Below, one piece after another: positions 47,006-58,300 of a DNA stretch of 64,000 nt. Numbering within the stretch: the first letter of the stretch is position 1; every line of letters starts with the position of its first letter. The notes below the pieces were generated by a model. The model saw only the letters and a list, made by a program, of their open reading frames with translations, was not told the origin of the DNA and made no database searches. Made by a program: the position numbers and the translations under genes. The stretch is from the NCBI RefSeq assembly GCF_032118995.1, contig NC_092661.1, positions 19,842,621-19,906,620 of the forward strand. Direction: 5' to 3'. This stretch comes from Asterias amurensis (lineage: Eukaryota > Echinodermata > Asteroidea > Forcipulatida > Asteriidae).

Positions 47006-47933
47006 CTGTAAATTACGTTGTCAATTAAGGGCACTTCAAATAATATTTTCACTTGAGAATCGTTTGACTAAAGGGAGAATATAGTACTAGTAGACAACAA
47101 GTTGAGAAACAGTAATTACATTTTACTCTTACAAATATTATATATATGTGGACCAAATTCAGACTGAACCCAAATGCCACACAGGAGTTTGATCTACCCC
47201 AACCACTTTCTCAAACCTATTTTAGAAATGTTGTCTTTCGTCAGACTCACAGAGACGACAGTCGAGGAGGTAAACATTTCAATGAGGAGTACAAATATTT
47301 CAATAAATCAAAGCAATTTGTTTTACGATTAGCTTGTTCAGCCTTGCGATACGTAACAACCCTCCTCCCTCAGGCTGTCAAGAGATGAGGGTTGCGATTC
47401 ACAAGTAGTTCAGGTCAGCCGAACCCCTTCAGCCAGAGTCCCTGACCATTATAGGTTTAATAATAATGGGAATCTGTTTCATGTGCTCTTCTGTGAAACT
47501 GAAATAAAAGCTTCACTCTACTCTACTTTTCTTCTTACCATCTCTATTCTTTAATTATAATACCACTAAATTGAAATGTCTTTTTCTGAATCTTTTGTCA
47601 TGTGTTTGTTGGGCTGGTTTAGTTGCGATAACATAACCCTCCTCCGCCGTCGGGAGGAGGGTTTCACGTTATCGCAACTGTCAACTGTAGGGCTGGTTCA
47701 GGTAAGGCTCTCTATAGTTTTAAATGATGTTTTTGTTCGACTATCTATAAAAGACCGACGTTAACATGGTAAAACGAACACAGCTCACCAACAACAAGAG
47801 CTGTGTCTTCCCTTGTGTGTTCTCCTAGAAATGAGGTACGTTCCGCTGTTCGGTCGTGAGAGACGATAGCAGAACCATGGAGCAATAAAAACAAACACTA
47901 TTCTTTTCTTAATAATAATGTTCCGCCCCAACT
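47006..47933. other. Sequence upstream of COQ3; no exon assigned
   Basis: The missing first COQ3 exon may lie here or slightly beyond, but I found no convincing start plus donor on the minus strand. A CCCTCC hairpin sits at 47621-47679. Confidence 0.35.
47621..47679. repeat. CCCTCC hairpin repeat, copy 3
   Basis: 'agttgcgataacataaccct' pairs with 'gtttcacgttatcgcaact' around 'cctccgccgtcgggagg'. Same family as 21426-21482. Confidence 0.7.
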
Positions 47934-48082
47934 TGATAATCGTCCCAACTATAGTTGGGACTGGTCCCAACTTGAGCGTTAAAGTTGGGGCATCCCAACT
48001 ATAGTTGGGACAATAATGCAGGGTACTAGTCACTACCAGTGCGTTGCAGTGGTACCAGGGTTGTTTTTTGCTGCTGTGTGCT

Positions 48083-48774
48083 TAGTCTGGTTCCCAGACC
48101 CAGAAAACTAAGACTAGGCTCTGTCGAATTTAGGGTCCAGTATCGCCCAAAATCACTTGACCAAAAAGGAGGAATTCCTCCTCTTTCGAAGTTATCCGAA
48201 ATGTTCCAAACGTGTTGTCGTTAACATTCGGACAGTATCGTTGATGTTCGGTACGGACTCGTAATGACAGTCCTGTCGGCCGTAGATCCAGGAGTTTTTA
48301 TGCCAGTTATTGCCAATGCAGGCATTGTGCCTAAATAAAGCGTTTGCAAAGCAATGCGACAAGTTCAAAATATATAAACCTGGGAAATCGCTCCGGGATC
48401 TGGTAAGTTTTTGTCAAAAATATGTTTTCAAAGGTGTTTTGACTTGTGAGTGTTCATAAGAGTTAGACATTGATTGAGGATTAAGTTTCATAATTTTTAA
48501 AAGTGGTAAAAATGGGGCTAAATCTGGTGACTAGCTGTCGAAATTATACGTGTTGAACCAGATTGTAATTAATTGACGATCAAAATAATCTCGTAACCCT
48601 CCGGCCTGGCGGCCGTTGGGAGGAGGGTTACGTTATCGTGCAGACATGGTTTCCCTGGAGATGACCCCCGACCCTGACAAGTTGCGTCATGCTCTATTTT
48701 TAACCGTGGGTGATACCTGACCTAAGAGTTCTAACAAGAGACGTCAAGGAATCTTTGGTCAGGGAACCAGACTA
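48083..48774. mobile_element. Element with 18-bp terminal inverted repeats
   Basis: 'tagtctggttcccagacc' at 48083-48100 is matched by 'ggtcagggaaccagacta' at 48757-48774. The 692-bp interior contains the dispersed repeat at 48360-48575 and a degenerate CCCTCC hairpin. It is non-coding. Confidence 0.55.
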
Positions 48775-49194
48775 CTGTGTGCTGGTTGTGTGTGCACAGA
48801 TTAAAACAGTGCCTCATGGTGTAAGCTAGTCTGCAGTGTAGTTTAAGGGACGGTATTTTTGTGGCTGGAGCGTGGCGGTGCGTAGCTAAGGGTTTGAGTG
48901 GGTAAATTAATTATTCTCAAGAAGTTCTAAATTTTATATAGTTTTATGTTGAAAATTACAGTGGTATGCATTTGAGCCTACTTGTACAAATAGAGATGAA
49001 CTTGTGGGCATCAAACAAAAAAACATGCCTAGCCTACCCCTAGGGGCCAAGACAATGAATGTACAAGCGAAGTCAAGTTATTTCTACAGTTGGGAGTGGG
49101 GGTCCCAACATGCCCAACTAGAGTAATGACTGTCCTAACTGTACCAATGACTGTCCCAACTATAGTTGAGACCATCCCTACCTACCAAACATTG

Positions 49195-49340
49195 GGTTTA
49201 TCGTTTAGTTTCCCTAGGTCGACCCCGGTGTGTGGCGTTTTTTTTTTCACAGGACCAACGTGCGCAGATAATTACCCACGTTCGTCTGGAGAAAAAAAAA
49301 ACGCCACACACTGGGGTTGTCCCAGGGAAGCTAAACGAAT
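49195..49340. mobile_element. Foldback MITE (GGTGTGTGGCG family), copy 1
   Basis: 'ccccggtgtgtggcg' pairs with 'cgccacacactgggg', with outer arms 'tcgtttagtttccct' and 'agggaagctaaacga'. A second copy at 53895-54032 has the same design. Confidence 0.7.
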
Positions 49341-49349
49341 GCACCCGAA

Positions 49350-49495
49350 ATATTGGAAAAGTTTCCGTATGGCGCCACCACTTTTTCATTCGATATGAAA
49401 TAATAAAGTATCTAATTTGCCTCAATCAATGAGATATCCCGTTTTTGTAAAAAAATTGTAAAAAAGCGGTGGCGCCATACGGAAAGTTATCCAAA
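49350..49495. mobile_element. Foldback MITE, copy 2
   Basis: 'gtttccgtatggcgccacca' pairs with 'cggtggcgccatacggaaag'. The inner 'ctttttcattcgatatgaaa' is shared with 23634-23757. Confidence 0.7.
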
Positions 49496-51416
49496 ATATT
49501 ATAAAATAAATTTGGTCTATCCCCACTACAGTTGGGACAATTTACAATCTTTACTCTAGTTGGGACTGGGGGTCCCAACCAGAGTAATGGCTGTCCCAAC
49601 TCCCAACTGTACCAATGACCATGATGACTGTCCCAACTATAGTTGAGACCATCCCTACCACTACCAGATAAAATGTTATAGACCTTTCTTTTGCAACGTC
49701 ACAGCCCGAGTTTTTGCCAACCCAGATTGGAAAACTATGGAAAGCCATAAGTGCAAATCAAGAAAAGATCGCTATTTTTGGTAACAATGTTACCAAATTT
49801 GTTAATTTTGTTCAAAAACAAAACAACTAATTATGAGAGGTATTTTATTTAATTGAAAGTTTGCAGAAAATGTTGAATTTTGTTGAAACATCTGTTTTTA
49901 CGATTGAGTGTTTTACTAACATTCGGCCGACCATGCCAACCAAGGCGGTTTGTTTATCAACAAAAGAAAGGTCTATTAAGACGCCCCAACTTTAACACTC
50001 AAGTTGGGACCAGTCCCAACTATAGTTGGGGACGATTATCAAGTTGGGACGGAACAACAAAATAGTCTTACCTTCTTGAAATCATCTTAACGTTAGTTGA
50101 ATGATGCATTCTTGTTGGTCCCCTACCCACGATAAAACACCATTTCTGATGTTTATGAGCAACAGAGATACCGTGTTTGCAAACTCGTTTTAGCATCTTG
50201 AATAAGACCAAAGAATTAAGTCATTTTATTACAAAATCTTTCATCAAATTGTAACCCCCCCAAATCGCGGCACTTGGCATAGGCAGCGTTCATTGTTACG
50301 TGTGTACAATCGGTAGTAGTTACCAGACGGTCTCCACTGTCTCAACCACGCAACTGCTTTTAGTCTGGTGCGGATTGTCTTTTTGTCAACATGTACAGAG
50401 CCCTCTAGAGGGCAAGAATAGTTATTAACGTTGAAATTAATGTCGTCTGCTAGCATTCAGTAGCACACTAAGTGTCAAGGGTACTATCAGAAAACTTGTT
50501 AATAAGTGTTTGTAATTTTCTTTCAGATGTCGGAATCTTTCCGAAAGATTAACACTTCATGCCATACTAGTACAGAGAGGTGACTGAAGGTAAGGAGACA
50601 TGATTATTATTACAACTCGACTTCAAATAACCTTTTTTGTTTCTTTTATTTTTCTCATCAAAAATTAAAACAAAAGTCCAAAACAGAATGTATACGTATT
50701 TCATTGACAGCAAACAACAAAACAATAAGACTCAGGGTAAAAACACCCATATGTTTGCTTACTGCAGATATTATATAATGATAATTTGTAGATGATTTTT
50801 CATCATACAGTGTGGACCTTGTCAAGATACAATCATGATAGTGTACAATAAGCAGTACTCAATTGGAACTCTGTCATCTAATATCATTACATGAAACACA
50901 TACCGTTTAATTAAATCACTTCTCGTGTAGGACCTCGCATTTGCACAACTTAAACAAAGAAACCAAATACTGTTCATAAAGTCGGTGGTTTTGAATTAGG
51001 CCTAATTGCTATTGATTTGAAGATCTTTATTTTAGCCTTGTAGACCACTCATCTTATATACCACCCTCTATTGACAAGTTACAGTGTATAATGCAACTCA
51101 TGTACTTAAGCATTACTACGACTGAACATGACCCAAAGAGTTCTTAAACAAGTCAAGTAGTCACTGCCTCTTTCCTTTGAGTCTCAATCTAATGAACCCA
51201 TAACAAGCCTCATTGTACTGTGGCTAAATTAACATGCAGGGCAGGAAGGAAGACCAGTCAACCAAAAGGCGACTGTTTTGGCTGTTTATATACCCCACAA
51301 CTCAATCTGGTTTACCTTACATTTCAATGTTTTGATATGAGACCTTATTGTAAATAAACCTCTGAAAGAAGAAATATGTGTCAGAGTAGACATTTTTATA
51401 GTACTCGTTGAATCCT

Positions 51417-51661
51417 TTAAAGGCAGTGGACACTATTGGTAATTACTCAAAATAATTATCATCATAAAACCTTTCTTGATTACGAGTAATGGGGAGCTGT
51501 TGATAGTATAAAATATTGTGAGAAACACGTCCTTCTGAAGTGACGTAGTTTTCGAGAAAGAAGTCAAATTTTCACATGTTTGTTATTTCATGCATATGTT
51601 GAGATACACCAAGTGAGAAGACTGGTGTATGACAATTACCAATAGTGTCCACTGTCTTTAA
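51417..51661 (+). mobile_element. TTAA MITE, internally deleted copy
   Basis: TTAA lies at both ends (51417-51420, 51658-51661) with intact termini ('AGGCAGTGGACACTATTGGT'), but about 120 bp of the middle is missing. The matching place in duplication unit 2 (about 54957-54970) has no insertion. Confidence 0.85.
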
Positions 51662-52000
51662 CTGGACAAAGTTTATTGGCAACAATTATGTAGTCTTCAA
51701 GGCAATTGGAGGATACTCGTTTAATGCCCTTAATTTGGTTGTATTGTACATAAATAACAACTGATCGATGTACTTCTAGATACAGTCTGCGTATAAGGGT
51801 TAGGGTAATTTTATAACTATAACATAAACCATCTATGTGCAATTGTCAATTATCATCTCAATCAGGCCCCTCCTTCATTTAATCTTCTCTTATCATTATC
51901 ATTGGCCCAATCCAATCATAACCACATCCATCCTCCTTCATCCAATCTTATCTAATCTAATCATTATCATCATCCCAATCCCAATCATAACCCCCCATAC

Positions 52001-53785
52001 CTACCCTCTCCCCCCTCCCCCATCCTTCCCACCTTCCCCATCATCATCATCATCATCATCATCATTATTTTCATCCTGTGTTGTATTGGATGTTTTTTTC
52101 TCGATTGTTGTAGAGTCCCCATGTCCTAGGAGAAAAGAATAAGAAATGGATCTGTGACAGAAATGATGGATAAGTATTAAAAACTCACTGTTAAAATGAA
52201 ACGAATGAAGTTAAGTTTGTTTGTGTTTTTTGTTTTCATTTTTCTACTGAGGTAAGGTAGGTTATAATAGCCATGACTTCATGTTTTTCATGAGAATATG
52301 AATACAATTGGTATGTCACATGGCTGTTTTCGCAGTGAATGTTTTGCAGGAGTTGAACATAGTTCAAATGTTGGGAATTATTTGTTGCGGATTTGTGACA
52401 TCATAATTCGTGTCGCATGCTCATTCACATGATGTATGAACTGGGCTTTAATGTGGATGGATTCGACAGACAATATTAACCAATCTATGACCCTACCTCG
52501 AAAGTAATTCTGAAAGAGACCTACTACACCAGAAGCACCAGCCCCAGCTGCTGCACCAGCACCACCAACTGCAACAGTACCTGCAGCTCCTAACCCTGCA
52601 GCTCCAACTGACTGCAGAACAGCCACTCCACTTCCTGCTGCAATAGCGCCACCATTTGCAATTGCTGCAGAAGACATCATGCCTGCTGCGTAGGATCCTG
52701 CTGCTATTCCACCTGCTGTAAATCCTACAGCAGTGAGTACACATGGAGCTGCAACAACAGCACCTACTCCGACCAAACACCCTGCTACAACATGTCGCAC
52801 ACCATAGCCTAAAATATAAAAATAATACAACCATGACAACCATGCAGAATTATAGGCATCACATGTTAAACCAGCCACAGAGCCTGGACTTACCGTACAG
52901 TGCAGGCACAAGTTGTACACAACTCAGGGAGTGGGAGTGGCAGCAGAGCAGACCTACCAGGTAAATTTTCATTGTTTACACATAGATTTAGTCTGCTGTC
53001 ACCTCGCGTACCAAAAGCCCAGCAGCCCGTCAATATAGCTGGGCTGCCGGGCTTTTGGGACGCGAGGTGGCAGCAGACTTACCAGGTTAATCTATGCGTA
53101 AACGATAAAAATTTACCTGGTAGAGCTGCTCTGCTGCCACTCCCACTCCCTGAGTTGGGTACAAATTGAAAAAAACAATAAAAAAATCTTATGTTCAATC
53201 ATGGAAAGTGCGCAGTTTGATTTTTAGCAAATTTGATATGAAGAAAGGGGCATTACATTACTAATTTAATAGCTTTTGAATTGATGATGAAATTTAAAAG
53301 AATTCATATAATAATAATGATCAGTGTACAGGGTGTAGTACTAGTACTACTACTCTATGAGTTTCGTTCTGCTTTCAAAGCCGTCGGGGGAGGGTTATGT
53401 TATCGCAACTATCACAGTTCACGTGAACTTCACTTCAGTTCGGACAAAAACATTCCAGGGATATACCGTACTTGAAACAGTATGATCCTCAGTACATTTG
53501 AGAAAAAAACAGGTTTCATGCAGATTCTCGCATAACAATAACATTCATTGGTTATGACAATGAAATATGTCCAATGATACAATAACAGGATAAAAGCTTA
53601 CCTCTTTTACGTTCTTTCGGTAACTGAGCCCCAGGTTCTTCCGGTAACTGACCCGAAAACTCCTTAGCAAACTGCTTGGCAAGGTTTATCGACTTTAAAC
53701 TGGTGTCTCTTTGACCCATGATAAAACACCATTTCTGATGTTTATGAGCCACAGAGATACCGTGTTTGCATACTCGTTTTAGCAT
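52001..53785 (-). CDS. IFI27-like: ISG12/IFI27-family copy C, 5'-truncated by duplication
   Basis: Exons: 53602-53785 (start uncertain), 52497-52808 and 52001-52125, with phases 1 and 1. Exon 3 of the family is intact: 'VGFTAGGIAAGSYAAGMMSS', 'AIANGGAIAAGS', ending 'NYFR'. The last exon encodes 'GDSTTIEKKTSNTTQDEN' and then eight Asp from a GAT run, then a Gly-rich end. Exon 2 keeps only its 3' part (from 'RDTSLK', through 'LAKQFAKEFSGQLPEEPG'), because the duplication joint lies there. The standard first exon and signal sequence are absent. The frame stays open upstream of the joint to an ATG at 53785, so a product of about 206 aa without signal peptide is possible. Whether it is expressed or a pseudogene in waiting cannot be told. 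No disruption was seen in exons 3-4. Confidence 0.6.
52913..53164. mobile_element. Long palindromic element in gene C intron
   Basis: Arms of about 115 bp are near-perfect complements. The outer ends are 'ttgtacacaactcaggg' and 'ccctgagttgggtacaa'. Inner blocks are 'cagcagagcag', 'cctcgcgtaccaaaagccc' and its partner 'gggcttttgggacgcgagg'. A decayed related sequence lies at the matching place in unit 2 (about 56673-56822). Confidence 0.75.
53378..53410. repeat. Half copy of the CCCTCC hairpin repeat
   Basis: 'gccgtcgggggagggttatg' followed by 'ttatcgcaact' is the right arm only of the hairpin family at 21426, 23906 and 47621. Confidence 0.5.
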
Positions 53786-53894
53786 CTTGAATAACGACCA
53801 AATAAATGAGTCACTTTATTACAAAAACGTTCGCTGTATATGGGGAAACCCCCAAAATCGCAGAAGTTGCTGACAAGGTTCTTTAGGGTACTGC

Positions 53895-54032
53895 GTTCGT
53901 TTAGCTTCCCTGGGTCAACCCCGGTGTGTGGCGGTTTTTTTTCCATGACGAACGTGGGTAATTATCTGCACACGTTGGTCCTGGGAAAAAAAACACGCCA
54001 CACACCGGGGTGCACCCAGGGGAGAAACGACC
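53895..54032. mobile_element. Foldback MITE (GGTGTGTGGCG family), copy 2
   Basis: 'cgtttagcttccctgggtca' and 'ccccggtgtgtggcg' pair with 'cgccacacaccgggg' and 'cccaggggagaaacg'. It is absent from the matching place in unit 1 (about 50280-50310). Confidence 0.7.
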
Positions 54033-55330
54033 TATATGTCTGTAGTACACACACACCCAGACGGTTTTGTAATTGTGTACAGAGCCCTCTAGAGGGCAAA
54101 AAATAGTTTTAATTAATAACGTTGAGAATAGTGTCGTCTGCTAGCATTCAGTAGGGCTCTCATGAAGTGTTAGGGTACTATCAGAAAAACTTTTTAAGTG
54201 TTTCTAATTTTCTTTCAGGTGTCGGAAAGATTAACACTTCACGCCATACTAAGACACAAAGTGACTAAAGGTAAGGAGACATGTTATTATTTATAATAAC
54301 TTGACTTCAAATAACCTTTTTCATGTTTCTTTTATTTTTCTCAACAAAAATTGTAACACTATATACGACTATTAACAGAAAAGTGGCTTATTTTATTATT
54401 TTCATTAACAGCAAATAACAAAATAATAAGAATGAGGGTCAAATTATACCTATTACTCATGCAAGCTTGTTTGCTGACTGCAGATATAATGATAATTTTC
54501 TCTATTAGTATTACACTTGCATTAAATCACAGACAGAAAAATTATGCTAATTTTTCATCATACCGTGTGGACCTTGTCAAGATACAATCATGATAGTGTA
54601 CAATAAGCAGTACTCAATTGGAACTCTGTCATCTAATATCATTACATGAAACACATACCGTTTAATTAAAGTCACTTCTCGTGTAGGACCTCGCATTTGC
54701 ACAACTTAAACAAAGAAACCAAATACTGTTCATAAAGTCGGTGGTTTTGAAATAGGCCTAATTGCTATTGAATTAAAGATCTTTATTTAGCCTCATTGTA
54801 CTGTGGCTATATTAACATGCAGGGCAGGAAGGAAGAGCTGCCAACCAAAAGGTGACTGTTTTGGTTGTTATACATCACTACCTCACATTTCAATTGATTT
54901 TGATGTGAGACCTTATTGTAAAATAAACCTCTGAAAGATTATATGTAGAACTCGTTGAATCTTTTGACTGGATAGGTTTTTCGTTCGGACAAAGGTTATT
55001 GCCAACAGTTGTCTTTAATGCAATTGAGGGATACTTAGTCTAATGTCCTTAATTTTGTTGTCGTGCACATAAATAACAACTGATCTAGGTACTTTTAGAT
55101 ACAATCTGTGGGTTAGGGTTAGGGTAATTTTATAACTATAAGATCAACCCATTTACAGGTGCCAATTATTATCATCATGATCATCTCAATCAGCGCCCCC
55201 ACCCCCCAATCCAATCTTTATCTAATAATTATCATCATCCCAATCATAACCATATCCCCCCATACCCTCTCCCCCCTCCCCCAATACCCACCCATCCCCA
55301 TCTTCCCCATCATCATTATTATCATAATCA

Positions 55331-58300
55331 TCATTCATCATCCTCCTGTGTTGTATTGGAGGTCTTGTTCTCGGTTGTAGAGTCTCCACGTCCTAGAAGA
55401 AAAGAATAAGAAATGGATCTGTGAGAGAAATTATGGAGAAATATTAAAAACTCACTGTTAATTAGTTTCAACTGCAGTATACAGGTTAGTAATTGGCGAA
55501 GACCATTCTTCTCACTTGGTGTTTTCTCAACTATGCATAAAATAACAAACCTGTGAAATTTTGAGCTCAATTGGTCGTTGATGTTGCGCGATAATAATTA
55601 ATAATGAAAGAAAAAACACCCTTGTCACACGAAGTTGTGTGCTTCCAGATGCTTGATTCTGAGACTTCAAAACCTAAATCTGAGGTTTTGAAGTCAAATT
55701 TGCGGAAAATTACTTCTTTCTCAAAAACTACGATACTTCAGAGGGAGCCGTTTCTCACAATGTTTTATACTATCAACAGCTCACCATTGCTTGTTACCAA
55801 GTATGTTTTATGCTAAAAAATATTTTTAGTAATTACCAACAGTGTCCACTGCCATTAATATTTTTAATCATTATGTTTTCATGTGGATGTCTTCCTGCAA
55901 ATGTGAAAACAATACAAATTTTGACGTCACATGGCTGTTTTCCAGCGAATGTTTTGCAGGAGTTGAACACAGTTCAACTGTTGGGAATTATTCGCTGCGA
56001 ATTTGTGACGTCAAAATTTGTATTGCGTACTCAATCACATGAAGTATGAACCGGGCTTTAATGTGAATGGATTCGACAGACAATATTAACCAATCTATGA
56101 CCCTACCTCGAAAGTAATTCTGAAAGAAACCTGCTACACCAGAAACAGCAGCCCCAACTGCTGCACCAGCACCACCAACTGCAGCAGTACCTGCAGCTCC
56201 TAACCCTGCAGCTCCAACTGACTGCAGAACAGCCACTCCACTTCCTGCTGCAATAGCGCCACCATTTGCAATTGCTGCAGAAGACATCATGCCTGCTGCG
56301 TAGGATCCTGCTGCTATTCCACCTGCTGTAAATCCTACAGCAGTGAGTACAAATGGAGCTGCAACAACAGCACCTACTCCGGCAACACACCCTGCTACAA
56401 CATGTCGTGCACCATAGCCTAAAATATAAAAATAATACAACCACTACAACCATGTATAGGCATCACACAAAACAGCCACAGAGCCAGGACTATGCGAGTG
56501 CAGGTACAATACACCGATCCATTAAGCCAGGTCCAATTATCATTGACCAATCACAATCGCGAAATCTGATCACCATTTGAACCGTTTGGTGATCTTTGCA
56601 CTAATGGTGATCGGGTTTCGCGGCTGTGATTGGTCAACTGGTAAGGAGGCGGGGCGTAATGGATCGGTCTATTTGTATACAACTCAGGGATGGGGGATAC
56701 TCTGGAGCACTAGGTGGCAGCAGAGCAGACCTACCAGGTAAATTTTCATTGTTTACGCATTTCTGAGAAGGCTCACATTACAGAGAACAATAGATTTACC
56801 TGGTAAGTCTGCTGCCACCAAGCGTCACAAAAATCCCTCAATAAAACATCAAATCTTATAATTATTATCTTCATTCACCACTGCTGTTCCATTTTTAGCA
56901 AAGTTTGATATGAAGAAAGGGGCACATCTTTAAAACATATTTAGCCGTTACTTTTATAACTAAGTTTTGAATTTAAGATGAAATTAACAAATTTACATAA
57001 ATGATACTATCATGCCTACCAAAAAGGCCCTGGAATGTGCAATGTTTATTTTTGTTATTAAACAAAGGGGTTTCATGTTGTATACGAGGACAGTTTTACT
57101 ATGGTGTGAAGAATTTACAAAAAAAACTAAGCAGGTTTAAAATCTCAGTACCTGGTCTAAGCATAATAAGGGAATAAAAGGGTAGCAAAGAGTTCTTTAA
57201 CGGCTGTTTAAAACCGGCAGGGTCGTACACGTGACACGCTCTCCACCAATAGGAATAGCGAAACTGTCTGAGGTATTTATGATTCAGGTTTTAAAACTAG
57301 GTTGCACTAAAAATAGGCTTCAGACAAACAATTATCAGGTATATACTCATTACTTGAACAGTTTGCTCAGTACATTTGAGAAAAAAATGGGTTTCATGTA
57401 GAATATGGCATAACTTTCATTGGTTGTGACAATGAAATTTGTCCAATTATTAACAGGATATTAAAAGCTTACCGCTTTTAGGTTTTTCTGGTAACTTGTC
57501 CCCAGGTTCTTCTGGTAACTGACCCGAAAACTCCTTAGCAAACTGCTTGGCAAAGTTTGATGCATTCAAATCTGCCTTCAAACTGGTGTCTCTTCGACTG
57601 AAATCATCCAGGGATAGCTGTCGGCTCGACCCATTTTCAAAACTGACCTGTAAGATGATTAGCAGGACAACTTTGAACATTTACTAATTTTTGATTTGGA
57701 ACGAATTGAGTGTAGCCTGGAGTCTTAAAACTGTTGGTTTATTAGTTTAATTTAATTTAATTAATAAAACCTTTTATTGCACAAACATCAAAATTTCAAT
57801 ACACGTTTATTTCGTACTCTTGTTGAGAAAACAAAACAATTGAGAGAATTAGACAGTACATAGAAATTTAACAAATCTAAAGTGTATTAAATTATACAGA
57901 AAAACAATATAAACTAAAAGCAAATAATAAATTAATAACTAGGAATTAACTATGTACAATACAGGAGCGAGAGCATGAGGCTGTTAGTTAAGCCGTGGCT
58001 TATAGACAACAGCCTTTATACAGACAAGAAAACAAACAAACAAACAAACAAACAAACAAACAAACAAATAAACATCGAAGAAGAAACAAGGGCAAGACAA
58101 TTACACACTGACAACACAAAATGCTGACGACAAAAACACAAAGAGTGTTAAACCAGGCTAACTGAAGACGACAAAAGAAAATAAATAAGTGGAGAGAAAA
58201 GCTATGTCACATAGTGGGAGAGGAGGAATCTTTTGTAAAAGATCTTAAATCGACCCACGAACAGCATTGATCTTAAATTGCTGGATCTGGTTGAGTAGTC

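Larger units (their letters stand above)
47934..50050. mobile_element. Composite element bounded by inverted repeats of about 66 bp
   Basis: The block at 47934-48000 ('ccccaacttgataatcgtcc' ... 'gagcgttaaagttggggc') reappears as its reverse complement at about 49982-50050. Both contain the palindrome CCCAACTATAGTTGGG. Inside lie direct repeats (49096-49185 and 49560-49668, 'gtcccaactatagttgagac'), an element at 48083-48774 and two smaller foldbacks. No coding frame is evident. It reads as a nest of non-autonomous elements rather than one autonomous transposon. Confidence 0.55.
50125..53714 (+). repeat. Tandem segmental duplication, unit 1 (carries gene C)
   Basis: The unit begins 'acccacgataaaacaccatt' and ends at 'gtgtctctttgac' inside IFI27-like exon 2. 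Unit 2 (53715-57598) repeats the same order: 'gccctctagagggcaa', 'tttctttcag..gtcgg', 'atcatgatagtgtacaataa', the Pro/Asp-coding exon, the ISG12 exon and the 'tttgatatgaagaaaggggc' block. Individual elements are present in one unit only (MITE 51417-51661 here). Confidence 0.88.
53715..57598 (+). repeat. Tandem segmental duplication, unit 2 (carries most of gene D)
   Basis: The head-to-tail partner of 50125-53714, ending inside gene D exon 2 at 'tctcttcgac'. It has its own private insertions: foldbacks at 53895-54032 and 56513-56668, and a MITE at 55458-55858. Confidence 0.88.

Noticed and set aside
52493-52843. Cys/Ser/Arg-rich frames (also 56103-56453 and 60709-61017) opposite or offset to the ISG12 exons
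   Set aside because: Alternative frames of the Gly/Ala-rich coding exons. The frame with the ISG12 motif and correct splice phases is the real one.
55100-55125. 'ggttagggttaggg' as an interstitial telomere
   Set aside because: Only two to three TTAGGG units, matched by a single unit in the other duplication copy. Too short to mean a telomere fusion.
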